Source: Chamaecrista fasciculata
Lineage: Eukaryota; Streptophyta; Magnoliopsida; Fabales; Fabaceae
Length of the DNA: 64,000 nt
NCBI GenBank assembly: GCA_003254925.1
Contig: QANZ01015611.1
Coordinates: 31,572-95,571 of the forward strand
Reading direction: 5' to 3'
In this document: in pieces, positions 48,538 to 63,500 of the stretch
Layout of the letters: the number at the start of each line of letters is the position of its first letter
Numbering within the stretch: the first letter of the stretch is position 1
Made by a program: the position numbers and the translations under genes
Notes under the pieces: model-generated
The model's input: the letters and a program-made list of their open reading frames with translations, nothing else
The model's database searches: none
Told to the model about the DNA's origin: nothing

Positions 48538-51500
48538 ATGATTAAGTGGCAGAGGAGTTTGTTGTATTCCACGACGGCTTCTACTTCTCCTTCTTCATCA
48601 GCTAAGCCTCTCTCTCGCTTCCGCTTCATGGTTACTTTTTGTTCTCCTCTATTTCTCTCTTGCATTTTTGTGCCCAATAATGATTATACTTCTGCACATT
48701 TTCCACTTAATGTCATTGAGAAACCTGAAAACAACTTAAAAAAAAAACCGATAAATATGACAGGAAATTCGATAGTTCGTTATTATCTGTGTAAATAAAT
48801 ACCTAGAGTGTTGTTGGATTCCCCGGAATCTTTCCATTGTATGCAATATTGTATTATGGCTTTGGAGTATGGATTTGATTGCATCTGTGATGTTATATTA
48901 TATTATATCCTATTTATATGCGTACAACTAACAAACAGGAAATTGTTTATTTGTTTTCAAGCAACCAAAGGGGGAAATGATAATTTCTTTTTTCATTCGA
49001 TGGGTGTATATACATACTATGTATTTAAACTTACAATTACTTTTCGAGGGATATTTGTTTTTCTCCTTGGTTTTATGTTGCCATTAGTTTATACCTGCTT
49101 CTGTTCCATCATGTGCGCTCAAACAGGCCTGACTCTTGATAATATGTGAAATATATAGTGAATGGGGAGGATGTATTCAATTTGGGTATATCATATTATT
49201 TTGTGGTATGGATAGTAAATCGAGGTACTGGACTGTTTCCATTCTCAGAAACTGGATGAAGGGAGGGCTTTTATTCATTTTATTTTCTTAGAATAGTGCA
49301 CACTTATAAGAAAACAAGTAGTGTCATTGTTTCTTGAAATTGTGTGATTTCTGTGTTATATCACATAGTGTAACCATGAAAATGTTTTTTTTTTTTTTTT
49401 TTTTTTTTTTTTTNTTTTTTTTTTTTTTTTTAAATTTTGACAATACATTTTTTATTGTGGCAATAATATACTTTTGGACGTGCAATGGTGTCACAGTTGC
49501 AATTCAAGGCACTTCAGAATTCTCCACGACCATATTCAACATTTGGCATTGGTAGCAGTGTTAAATGCGGAAAGATTTCCCAGCTTAAGTTTGGACAACC
49601 CTTGATATCCTGGACAGTCACAGTCAATCCTACAAAAATTGGGCAAAGCTTTTCGCCTTTAAATGGCACAAATGATGGTTTGAGGTGTGCTGTTGTTGTT
49701 CCGCCATTTGCGAGATGTGGATTCTGTAGGTCTTTGGCATCTCTGAATAATTTCTGTTCTACGTATGTGGAGAAAGGCAACTGCAGGATTTTGACTAATG
49801 ATGGGATTTTTCCCAAGAGATATTTCTCGAATGCCCGTAGAGTGGCAAGTAAAAATGATACTGTAAATACTCCTGATGGAAAGCATGATAAGTCAACTTT
49901 CGGCTTCTGGAATTCTAATAAACATAAGAAGCGGGCAAAAGCTTTTGTTGTTCATGACAAAGATAGAGATGTAATCTCTAGTACCTCTGCATCTAAAGAT
50001 GTAGATATAGTGACTTCAAGAAAAACTTTGGTTGAACATAAGGGATCATCAACATCAACGCCACCTCTTAACAATACTAAACAGGACTCTAAGCTCACTG
50101 GGAGAAAGAAGAAAAAGTCAGAAAGCAAGAAAAATAAGAATTCTGTCAGCAGTTCATCAGAAGTGGTTGCTGGCACACAAGTTTCTATAAATTCTTCTGA
50201 AGCAAGTGCATCTGATATCAGTGATATTGGCCTGAGCTCTTCAGATTTATTAAAGGTTAGTGAAGTATAAATTTCAATAAGGAAAGAATGCCTATTAATG
50301 CTATATACCAATGAAGTATTCTTACTAATGCTGCATTTTTTTTTCAGAAGAATTCAGCTAAGGCTGCATCAGAAGAATTACAGGATAAATCTGCTTCTGG
50401 GAAGAACTTATTAAAGAAAAAAAGTGGGAGTTCCAGTAAGAAAGGAAAATCTGTAAAAGCAGCGAATGAGTCAAAGCAGAAAGTGACCCATGAAGTGAAA
50501 CTTCCAAATAAAATTACAGTCAAGAAGTTGTATCCTCCCACTGGAAAGTCTGTGGTTATTGTGGAGTCTGTTACCAAGGCAAAGGTAATTCAAGGCTACC
50601 TTGGTGATATGTATGAAGTCTTGCCAAGCTATGGCCATGTAAGGGACTTGGCTGCAAGGTCTGGATCTGTGCGCCCTGATGATGATTTTAGTATGGTGTG
50701 GGAGGTTCCAGCTCCAGCCTGGACTCACCTAAAGAGCATCAAGGTTGCACTAAGCGGGTACATTCCTCACCCTCTCATTCACTTTCTCTTGTTACCAAGC
50801 AGCATTGACCTGTTGCACTAGTACAAGTGTGTTTATGGACAAAAACACATACATTTATGTGTATATATGTATGTATTTTTTATAATTGTACTCTACTATC
50901 TAACCTCTAATGCCATGGTGGGAGTTATTTGATATTCCACTAGACCAATTTGTCTTACATTGTGCATCATATAAAAAAAATATATTTAATGTGGATTTGC
51001 TCTCTTTTCATCTGTTTACTAAAATTTGATATTAAACTTATGTTTTGAATTAAAACAATAAAATTATATTTAATATTTTTCACTAAATAGTTTAATAAGT
51101 AAAATAAGTTAGTAAACAATTAAAAATAATTTACACCTTCAATTATTTATATATCAAATAGTTTTAACACTAATGTGAAAACTTGATTTTAAAAAAATTA
51201 TATTTTATCTCAATTTAAAATTTATGACCAATTTTATTATATTATGCAAGTATATGAAATCGTTTTACATATACCTATTTTAAAAGAGGTTCAACCGCAT
51301 AATTTGGCATTGGATTGCTCCTCCTGTGATGGTTCAGCTTCTTGTAAATTGATGGGATTATTTCAATTTCTTGTTGCATTTTATATGGAAGTGGCTGACA
51401 ACCTATCTCCTGTTCAACACTTTTTCCCTTGTGCCTCAGAGCAGAAAATCTTATTCTTGCATCAGATCCTGACCGTGAGGGTGAGGCCATTGCTTGGCAC

Positions 51501-54500
51501 ATCATTGAGATGTTACAACAACAGGACGCTCTGCATGAAAATATATCTGTAGCCAGGGTTGTCTTTCATGAAATAACTGAGCAATCTGTTAAAGGTGCTT
51601 TGCAGTCTCCTCGCAATATTGATGTGAATTTGGTACACGCTTACCTGGCACGGCGAGCTCTTGATTATTTAATCGGTTTTAACATTTCTCCATTACTATG
51701 GAGGAAGCTACCAGGTTGCCAATCAGCTGGAAGAGTTCAATCTGCTGCACTTGCTCTTATATGTGATAGAGAAATGGAAATTGATGAATTTAAACCACAG
51801 GAGTATTGGACTGTGGGGGCCCAATTGAACAATAAAGTGCCGGGATCAAATGCAGACCATATTTTTCCTGCTCACTTAACCCATTTTGATTCAGAAAAGT
51901 TGAATCAATTTTCTATTAGTTCTGTTACTGAGGCAGCAGTCATTGAAGAAAGAATAAAATCAGCAGAGTTTCAGGTTATTAACTTGAAAAGAAACAAAAT
52001 TCGAAGAAACCCTCCAACACCTTATATAACATCAACACTTCAGCAAGATGCTGCAAACAAGTTGCATTTCACAACAAGTTACACAATGAAGGTATAAGAG
52101 AACATATAAATTCCTTCCCTCTTTTGCTACTTGACATGATTGTGGCTGTAGTGATACCAAGTTTATTTTACTGTATAATCATTTTATGATTATTTATTTA
52201 TTTATTTTTGAATTTTCTAGGATTAAATTTGATTATAAATACTGTTGCCTGAATATTGCAGCTTGCTCAGAAACTCTATGAGGGAGTGGAGCTATCTGAT
52301 GGTAAAGCAGTGGGTCTGATAACATACATCCGAACTGATGGACTGCATGTAGGTATCACATTGGTAGTAAGATATAGGGATAATACTATGATCTGTCTAG
52401 ATGCATTTAATATCATTAATTTTCTATAGCTTGTTCTTGTAAAATGGGGAATTTTGGGGGTAATTGTTTACATTCTGGGCTGAAGTGTGCAAATATGTGC
52501 GAAAAAGGTATACTATAGATAATGAAAACAAAAATCAATGTTGCTGAGCTATATTTTTAATGAGATTAGGCGACCTGTTTGGATAGGCTTTTTTAAAAAG
52601 TACTTTTTAAATTATGTTTTTTTTTTAAATATTTTTTTTAAAGGTTAAAAGTAATTTTGCATTTGGACATGATAATAAAAAGTAATTTTATGCTACAAAA
52701 ATTGTTTGCTATTAACACATGTACAAGTACTTATTCTGAGTACAATAATCAGCGAGGACACAAATAAGTATTATAATTTTTTAAAATAAAGAGTTCAATT
52801 GAATGAGAGGAAAATTTAGTATTTAGAAGAATTAATAAAGAATAAATTATGTTAGAAGTTAGAACGCGCTATCTGTTTTTTTTTCCCATGAATTTTTACC
52901 AGTGCTTTTCAGAGTTTTGAAAGCAGCACATTTTTAGCTTTTGCTTTTCTTAAGAAACCAATCTAAACACTTTTTTTTTTTTTAATTAGTAGTACTTAAT
53001 TAAACCAAAAAAGGAAAAGAGCCAATTTAAAGCACCTTATGTCTGCCTAGGATGATGTTCATTTGGAAGCCTTTTTGTTCATCATTAACTCAAGGTACTT
53101 GAAAAGAATTATTGAGCCAATAATTTATAAAATTGCAGTGGCCTTTGAGTAACAATGGTTCATGTAGTTTGGCTACGTAGACGTGATCTCCCCTTATGCT
53201 ACCTTTAGTTTATCAAATCCTCGACTTTGAATAATGCTTTTGGTTTGGGCATATGAATGACATATGTAAAGTTTCTGTTCTTATCAGTTCAATAATTTTT
53301 TCAGCTTTCAATTTTTGATGCTTCATTTTTTAATTTTTGTTTTTAGATTTCTGATGTAGCTGTCTCTAATATACGTTCACTGGTCGTTGAAAGGTGAGAT
53401 GCCCATTTTCTTACATCTTTACATTTTAGTAGTATTGCTGCATTAATTTTACAAGCTTATGACAGTTATTTTGATCAGACTGCTATGTTATCTTCGGAAA
53501 CACCTTATAGCCTTCTTTAGATCTCTAATTCTAGTAAAGAAAATTACAGTCTTGACTGTGAAAGAAGGGTTTGGTAAATAGTGTAATTAATTCTGTTCTT
53601 CTACAAGGCACTAATTGGTACCCTTTCATACTCTGACTAAGCAACTTTTGGCTGAAGTTTCATCTTTCAATTTCAATGGCTTTGCGTTTAAACAAGAACT
53701 TGCCGCATGCAGGTATGGTCAAGATTTTGCCACACAGACTGCTCGGAAGTATTTTAAAAAGGTGAAAAATGCCCAGGAGGCCCATGAAGCCATTAGACCG
53801 ACTGACATACGCAGATTACCATGTAATCAAATATATATTATGATTTATGATGCATGTTGTTTTTAATATTTTCTGGTTTGATTATGTGAATCAACTATTG
53901 AATACTTTGAGTATGATGTAACTTCTTGCTGGCTTGTGACTGTCAGCAATGCTTGTTGGGGTGGTAGATGAAGAATCCTTGAGGTTATACACACTTATTT
54001 GGTCACGAACAGTTGCATGTCAGATGGAACCTGCTACTTTTGAGCAGGTTTGACTGCTCTCTTCCCTCATCATGAAGTTTTCGGAACATTCAGGAATATG
54101 ATACTTGCTGCATTTTCCTATTTGTGGTTCAATAGATGGTTGTGGTTATGCTCTGGGTTCAAGATGTCTTTGTTTTATGTTTTGGTATCTACTATTATAA
54201 TATTTTTGTCAAACTAAGGGTATCAGTCCCACATTATAAAGGTTGCTGGATTGTGTGGGTCTAGCTGCTCGGTACATGATTTTGCTCCCACAAAAGATGT
54301 TGGTTTTGGCATACTCCAAATTATGTTAAGATGCTTAAAAATTATGTGATGCCCTCTTTCCGCTTCTCTCCCTCTCCATCTCTCTTTCTCACTGTCACAT
54401 GCACACACATACACATGCTCACACACATCTTTAGAGGTAGACAAATATGATATATTACTATTTGTAATATTATGAGGAATTCTAGCTTACCCTTTGGCCA

Positions 54501-57500
54501 AATAAATATAAAAAATGGTGATGATTGTGTTTGCAAGAACCAAATTTCACAGACGTTGTGTTTTATTGTTCTAGTTAGATGATTAACCTTTTACCTTATC
54601 ATCAAAACTGCATATTGGCGTGATTTTATTGCTTTTATGACCCAGTGTTTTGGAGTTTGATTTTTATCCTTGCCTCCTCCAATTTTCTTAATAAATTAAA
54701 TCTTATCACATGGTCTGGTGGGTTTAGGCTTACTTCACACTTCAAGCTCAAAGGACTTTAGCATGATTGGCGGTGATAGAGATATTAATAAGGCTATTCC
54801 TTGTCGTTCTCTTAAAAGCTTAAGTTTTTGGGAGAATTAGTTCTCACATATGATGGTCTTCTGACTTAGTTTGATGTTGTTTCAAACTTAAATTGTAGTT
54901 TAACTCCATTTGTTTATAGATACAACTTGACATTGGAAATGCGGATAAGTCTATTGTGTTCCGGTCTGCAAGCTCAAGGGTTTATTTCCCTGGATACCGT
55001 GCAGTATTTAAGGTATGATATGAATGTGAGCATCTTAGTATGTATAATCTATGCTTTTTAAATATAACTAGAAAATTTTCTAACACTTCTGTTTCAATAT
55101 TATTTGTGTTGTGTTGAAACTCATGAATTTAATTTATTGACAGATTAGTGTTGTGTATTTTTTTTCTCTCTTGGGAAAAGAGAACAATTTACCCAAATAT
55201 TTTCCTTAGTATGTATGATTTTATGTTTTTTTTTTTCTGCTACTGTGCATTGTCTGTCGATTATTTATTTATTACTTTTATTTTGATGGTTAAATTATTT
55301 AAATTCAAATATAAGCATATTTAACCGAATGAATGTTGCTTGCATTTGATTATTTCTGTATAAGCATCTGTAGTTTGTGAGAGTTTCTGCTGAATGTTAC
55401 TAATTTCTTTCAATATTTCATTTCTTGTTGAGATTTCGTTGTCCAAATGTAGCTTTGTTTTAGCTGTTTATCTCTCAACTTACATGTGGGTTTTTCCCCC
55501 TAGGACACTGAGACTGAAAGGGTTCAAGATAAGGAAAATGATGGATCAGACCGTGATGAAATTTTTGAGGTTCTAAATGCATTGAAGGTAATACTTAACA
55601 TGATTTGTTGTTAATTAAATTGTTATTTAATGCTAGTGAGACTGATTTAATGTCTCCTTCTTTTATTTAGTGGTAAAAGATGGTCTATGTCTTCAGTTTA
55701 TTTTTTGGATAGGATGCTGTACACACGCATATTGTGACTTACCTTTCTCACTATGAATACTAGTGTACAGTTTGTGTTTGGTAGGAGATGAGTATATACA
55801 CCATTGGCGTTATTGATTTATTACTAAACGTCCTTTAACTTTAATCATTGTTATGCCATATTGACTTATGCTGACTTTTATTCATAGCCAAGGGATCGAT
55901 TGCATCTTGTTCAAACAGAACTAAAGCAGCACCATACACAACCTCCACCACGTTACTCTGAAGCATCATTGGTATGTCATCATCTCTCTTCTATTGGAAT
56001 TTGCGAGCTACTATAGACCAGAAGTATAATTGCCTTCAGCTGGGAGGACAGGTTAACTTCTGCATTTAATCTCTTTCCTTCTTATTTGTTGGGGGTGTGC
56101 ATTTATTAGGTTAAGAAGCTTGAGGAACTTGGAATTGGGAGACCTTCAACATATGCAACCACGTTGAAAGTTTTGCAGGTAATTGACCAGTGCAACTGCC
56201 TGATAAAATAATATTACTTGTTTTTTTTAATCATTTAAAGCCTAACGTTGCTGATTTGCCAAGATATACCCATAAGTTCTTGAGGTGAACTGTTAGAAAT
56301 TTAGTCACTTAGGGTTTGCTCAGACTCCAGCTTCCCCTAAGTTGAAATGGACTAGGGCTAGAATTGATTGGATATCAGTTAGTTCTTTGGTCATTCTCAT
56401 CCCTTTTACCTGTTGCTTTGATGGCTAGAGTTACTAATGTCTACCAATGTCTAGTGTCTGTACTTACCTTTTTTTACTCTTAGCTTACTCTGACTCTAAC
56501 TGGAATTAATGGCCTTGGTACTTATGGAATTCTCCTGTTGTCTGTGTTGTCTTTATATAGTAGTCTTTACTGCATCCTGCTGTAAAATTTTTGTCCTTGT
56601 GTACATCCATTTTATATCAGTTGGGAAATATTCTGAGCCATCACTTGTCTCTTGCATCAGGACAGAAACTACGTGACAATGAAAAATAGAGTTCTATCTC
56701 CAGAATTTCGTGGTCGCATGGTAAGATTTAGATTATCTAATTTTGTATTTACTGTTTAGTGGGAGATGAAACTGGTTGGTATGCTGTTTTAATATTTAAA
56801 TAATATCCCCACAAGAAACACTCCACAGAATGTTTTCATTGTTTCCAATGTTAAATTTATCTATTATGGAGTAACACTCCACAAAAACATTGTTAGTCAA
56901 GACAATGCTGGTCAGATGTCAATCCCTTTATCATTGTGTAGGTTTATGGGATGTGCCCAGATACATTGTAAGCGATTTGATGTTGTTGTTCTTGATGATG
57001 TACAGGTTTCGGCTTTTCTGTCTCATCATTTTTCAGAGGTCACAGACTACAGTTTCACTGCTGATATGGAGTCTGAGGTATCATAATTGCCTGCACTATA
57101 TAACATGTTAGCTATTACTGTGGTTGCATTTTCCTGCTTCCCCCTCCTTAAGCATTACCTTTTTTGAATCCCTTTTATTCACTATTTTTTCAGTTTTTTG
57201 GCCTATACAAGCTGTAGAAGTAAGGACATACTTTTATCCCTATTATTTTGTGCTGTTTTTTAAAATTAACCTTTGGTTCAGCTTGATAATGTTTCTGCTG
57301 GATTAACTGAATGGAAAGGCCTGCTTGGAGATTATTGGACACGGTTCAAATCATATTGTGAGCGTGCTACCAATGTTCATATTCACCAGGTGTGACTACT
57401 TTATTTGCTCAAACTTACATTGGTCAACTTTGAATTTTAATTTCTTGCATGTTTCTTGCTATTGTGTTTATCAACAGCCAGGGATCAGTAGGTAGTGGTA

Positions 57501-60500
57501 CTGATGTGGTATGTAAGAGAATATTGTAAATGTGATTCTTTTTCACTTGCTTAGTTAGTTACCATGTGTGTCTGTTTATATTTTTGAGTATGACACTATG
57601 ACCTATGTGATGATGGAGTTTTTTGACCTAATGGTGGATTTTGCTAAAACTTTATCCTGTAAACGTTATTCAGTGGTTTAAATATTGTTTTATTGTAGTG
57701 GTGTCAAATGATATAAAATGATATTACTGTGTACTGCTTTCATAGTTTATCAATACTCAATAGATTATATACTACTTACAGGTAGAGAAGATGTTGGAGA
57801 AGAAATTTGGGGATTATTTATTTGCTTCTCTCCCAGATCAGAGCAGGGTATGCCCAAGGTACGAGGATTATGGTACATTAGATATGCTGGATTGGTAATA
57901 TAAAGTGAATAATAATTTATAAGTTTAGAAAGTGTTTTGTTAATTTAAATTATCCATCTATTGATGATTTCTTGTCTTGATTGTCTCAAATATATGATGT
58001 CATAATGTCATAATGAATCTTTCTTGCCTACCTTTTTTTTGGGTTCAATAATTACATGAAATATTTTGCCAAATACATACATTTTTCTAGGAATGGAGGC
58101 CCTAATCCATAAGCTGAATGTGGGTTTTGATTTTGTTGAAAATATATTTCACTGAATAAGATTGGATACATTCTACAATGAAGCTTGCATATAAATACAC
58201 AAAGAAATCACTTAATACATTGAATATTCAACTACTCAACCACTTATAATTAATATAAGAACCATACTGGCCAACTAACTTAATAAATAAGATTGACTAA
58301 TTGATCATCTAATTTATGTTTCTCAACATATTTATTTGAAGATGTTTTGACGATTTCTTGTTAAATTCGATGCATCATGTGAGAGCCAATTTTCTTATTG
58401 GATGGATAGGCGATTGGATACAGGTATATAAAATTCAGTAATAGCAAGGTACTTGGGCTAGCCATTTGGCCATGTGTTGGCTTGTTACTATATTTTAGGA
58501 CAGCTGGTCTTGGGGCATAATAAATGGTTGTAATACAAGAACTAGCTGGAAGTAGGATATTTTATAAACGTGTAGTGGTAAACATGGGGTAACATGCTTG
58601 ATGAATGTAATGATACTGATAAAGCTGGTATTGGCGGCCTTGTCACGCATTTATTGGTTGGTGTCAATTTTGTCTCTTTGTTCAGCTAATGAGGATGTAA
58701 GTGTTTCAGTCTAGACATTTAATAGTTAGGACTGCGGAGTTCATGACAAGGATGGATGACTTGGGTTATCATTCAGGGCCATAAGGTTTGTTGTATCCTC
58801 TAAGTTGTCTGGAGCTAGTTGATGTAGAGTTATCACATGTCTAGCAAGGGACCTGCAGATTTATCTGTGTCTTGCATCTCTCAAGAGTCATAGAAGTAAT
58901 TCTTGTCTTCAGTTTTGCCTCCCTGTTTTAGTACAGTGAAAGAAGTGATCAGTTTATTTGCCTTGTTTAGCCTGTAAATGTAACAGCATTGTTTTCCATT
59001 TGCACCACACGTTGATTATACAAGTTGTGATGATTTATCAGCATTTAACACTATTTTAATAATCAAGTGTACATACATTCTGTTCAAAATAAGATAACAT
59101 TTTTCAGCTTTGAAAATTAAAAAACTATAAAAGCATGTCTTGGAATGCTATTTTCATGTTGGGAAGTTCTTTCCTCTAATAGTTCTGAACTTCTGATTCA
59201 GTATTTTTTAAAATAATATTTTTCATTACTGGTTTACTACCATGCTAAAATGTCTTGTTGATTATCTTCATCATATGGCTGCATTTATATTTTGCATGAT
59301 TTCCTCTAATATTTTTTAACTACTAATATGAACTTGTTTCAGTTGTATGGAAGGAACGATGATTTTCAAAGTAAGTAGGTTTGGCTCTGGCTACTTCATA
59401 GGTTGTGACCAACATCCAAAATGCAAGTGAGTATTTTATAGCATATTTTGTTTGTAGGTTGACTTGCAATAGTTTAGGCAATGCTTTGCCTGTTGTATGC
59501 TACATTTTATACATTTCAATGGAGTTTATTATTTGATCTTGGTCCAGATTTATACCGATAATGCCAATAGACACTGAAGTGAGAATTTATGACCTTAGCT
59601 TGAATGTATTTTATGTATGTACTGCAAAGGGATTTGAGGATACAGATCGGTATTGAAAATCATCCCAAGAAGAGACATTAATTATGGATGAGAAGAAGTG
59701 AATTTGAATCTACATTTTATTTAAAATTCAAGTTTATGTGTCACTTAAGGGTTACATGAATCTTGTACTCTTGTGTCACAACTGTCCTCTGTTTGGATAG
59801 GAAAATCATTCTCGGACTTGAAAAAGTAAAAAGGTTCTACTGTTATATTGCATCGAACTTTTCTGATCATGTTAACTTTGTTCGCCATTTTCTGATTATC
59901 TTGGTATGGCTTATGTGATTGCAAACTTCTTGGCCTTTTCATTTGAGGAAGGCTGAATTGCTTGTGTTTTCTCAAAACTGATTGGATTAAGACAGTTTTG
60001 ACAATTATTACATGATATACTTGTTGAGAAATCTAGGATTATCTAGAATTATTTTATTTTTTATTTTATCATTATCTTTTAAGATTAGAAATATCTTATT
60101 AGAATCTGATTTATATCTTATCAAATATTAGATTAGATATCTTTTGTTATTATCTTTTCCAATTAGGATTAGGATTCCTAACTTGATTAGGAATATTTTC
60201 TCTTATTTAAGAATCATAAACCTTTTTGTTTATGATCAATAATATTACGAATATTATTCTCCAAAAATCAACATGGTATCAGAGCCTGGTTGAATCTGGA
60301 TGAACTTTCGCCTCACTGGTTCTAAATTTCTTCCTCCTCTTCCTCTGTTCAGTAAGAAAACTTACTTAGGGTTTTAGTAGGTCCACTTTCAAAGTTTCCT
60401 TTTTGTGTCACCGTCGGCAAGGATGGAGGCAGAAGCATCCGACCAGCGGTTCCCCCGGAGTTCGGCATCAAACTGAGCACCGCGTGAGCCTCACGCGCCC

Positions 60501-63500
60501 TCAAGCATTTTTGCGATTTCCCACGAGCAGGCGCGTGAGACAGCGTCCTATTCGCCGGCCGTTTGCGTCGCCGTCGACCACCTATTTCCGACGAACCCCA
60601 ACTATCATCTGGTGGTTTTGGTGGCTGTTATAGTGAACACTCTTTGTGAAGATAGAGTTTTTTTGCATTTGTTGTCAGATTTCTTTGTTAGCTAATTTTT
60701 CTTCAATCATTTTTTCAATGGCCCTGAGGTTCAATAACGGGTACATGCTTTGAGAAAAAAAAGGGCCCCTGGGACTCGAAAAAAGAACACAAGCCATCAC
60801 TATTTAATGGCCCCTGAGGTTCCAAGAGGAGTACAAGCTCTAGAGAAAGAGAGCCCCTGAGACTCCAACAAGAACACAGGTCATCACTACTTTTGTCCTT
60901 TCATACGTCCTTCATTGACGATTTATCCTTCGGCCTTCATTGCCATTCATACGTCCTTCATTGATCAGCCTTCATTGGCATTATCTTCTTCCAACGACAA
61001 CAATGTTTAAGGAAGCACAAATTTCAATCAAGATTCAAGCTGCTAATGGAAAATTCCTATTCTCAGCTTGAGGGGGAGTGTTGAGAAATCTAGGATTATC
61101 TAGAATTATTTTATTTCTTATTTTATCATTATCTTTTGAGATTAGAAATATCTTATTAGAATTTGATTTATATCTTATCAAATATTAGATTAGATATTTT
61201 TTTGTTATTATCTTTTCCAATTAGGATTAGGATTCCTAACTTGATTAGCATTGTAAACCTTTTTGTTTATGATCAATAATATTACGAATATTATTCTCCA
61301 AAAATCAACAATACTTGAGTAATCATATGTAAATTCAGAGAAGCATTTTTACTCCCATTATGTACTTGTTTTTGTTAAGCATCTACTTTGAATAATATTC
61401 TTTTTCTTGCCTTGTTAGTAATATTTCGTTGATAGAAATTACTTATGAATGCATTATTGATGGTTGTTGTTATTACCCAAAACAGGTATATTGCTAAAAC
61501 ATTATATGGTGAGGAGGAAGAAGAAGTTACAGATCAAAATAACACTATAATAGAAGAACCAAAACTTCTGGGTGTTAACCCTGGATCAAATGAAAAGGTT
61601 TCCTTTAGATTTTGGCCTTGGTTGTATGTTTAATTGGACTTCAGGAATTTAATCTTGTTCGATAGCTTAGATTTCATGAATAATTATTTCATTTTTCCTT
61701 TAGGTTCTTTTGAAATCTGGTCCTTACGGAAATTACGTTCAGCTTGGAGAAGACAGGAAGGGATACTTACCCAAAAGGGCCTCTGTCTCTCATGTATGTC
61801 AATATTTCTTATTCCTGACTATACCAATGGAAGAACTCTTTTGGCCATTGTGCAAGTTTATTGCTATCGATATTTCATATTTTATTCTTGTTTATCTAAC
61901 GTGTGCTGAGAAAACTTGAATTTAAACGTACTGATTATTTCTTGCATGCTATGTAACGTTTTTATGGCTCAATGTGGATTTCTCTATTTGTTCTGCAGAT
62001 TTTCTGAGATTAGAATAATAGGGGATCTAAGTCTAAACCTTAGACATTAGGTCATATCTGACAGATAGTAGTACAGTGATATGGGTTTAAGTATGTAATT
62101 TATAGAGTATTAATGCAAGTTGCAAAATAATCCAATTGAAAGTCAAAATTATTCCTGTTTCCCAACTTTACACATCCAACATTTCCTCTCAATAAAATCT
62201 TTTTTGATAATATTCTATATTTTATTTGTTTATAGTATCATGTTCGATATGATGCGGCTGTTCAATTTTAATGGCATGTGGAATTTCATTTTTTCTGAAG
62301 GCTGCCATGTTGATGCCTTTGTATCTTTTGAAAATATTGTTTTCAATGACAATGGTATAAATTTCATGTTCTTCCAATAAAAGGATAAACTTAAGATAAA
62401 TGTTTCTCTTCAGATAAAGGATGTAGACTCTGTTACACTAGAAGTGGCACTAGAGTTGCTGCGATACCCGTTGACCTTGGTACATCTCTCTCTCATTCTT
62501 CAATTCAATTTCTTTTACCACTCATATATTTATGTATTTGGGGAATGCTAATCTCCTCAGTTTTGTGTGGAGGGTAGCATTCTCCATTGTTAACATTGAA
62601 CTATTAATAATTTCTCTTTAGAAGACAATAAATGCATGGGCATTTAGATAATTTTCTACCGATCAGAAGTTTGAAATACTAAACACTTTTGAATGGCCCT
62701 GCATTTATTGTGTTTTAAGAAAGTGACTTGAATGTGCTGGTTTTTGTTGTGTCTTTTGAAGAGGGACAAATGAATTTGTTCTCTGATATCTTAAATGTTC
62801 TTGCATTAATGTGGAATGTCCCAAGGTTAGCTTTTGTCTATATAATTTGGGTCCTTCTAATTGGTGCCTTCAGGATACTGATCAAGGGCCATTATTACAC
62901 TTTGGAAACAGGAAAGAATCAGAAATAGTAACTAATATATATATATATATATATATATATTCTCCTTTTATAGCTATTTTGAGTTACTCTTCCAATTCTT
63001 TATACACTTTATCCAGTGTCCTAGTCGCTTTGGTTAGAGAATTTCATATACATAATAGTAAATAAATTAATATTGTCTTCTTTTTAGGGTAACCATCCCA
63101 AAGATGGACAGCCAGTCTTACTGAAGCTTTCAAAGTCTGGGTTTTCCGTAAGACATCGACGTGCAATGGCACCTATTCCGAAGGTATGCTTGTAGTTCCA
63201 GTGAGACTTGGCATCTAGGTGTCAAGAGGATTTGTGTTTTCTACTGCCTATTGGTATTAAAGTATGTTGGTGAAGTGTTACTAGCTAGTTATTGTGCACA
63301 AAGTCAATTAATGTGTTCAAAATGGCATATGCAGCTTGTTTAGCCATTTTTGTTTGTGAATTACTAAAGGTCAACCATCATTTTCAAGCAGCCAACCAAT
63401 AGTAACTAGCAAATGTCTATTTTTTGGCTTGTAACACTATCATTAGATGTGTCTTAGCATCCTTACCATTTTGAAATAGAATTAGTCCTAATATATGTGA

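Noticed and set aside
60403-60633. 76-codon Arg-rich frame in the small LTR element
   Set aside because: GC-rich sequence keeps several frames open; the translation matches no gag, pol or host protein that I recognise.
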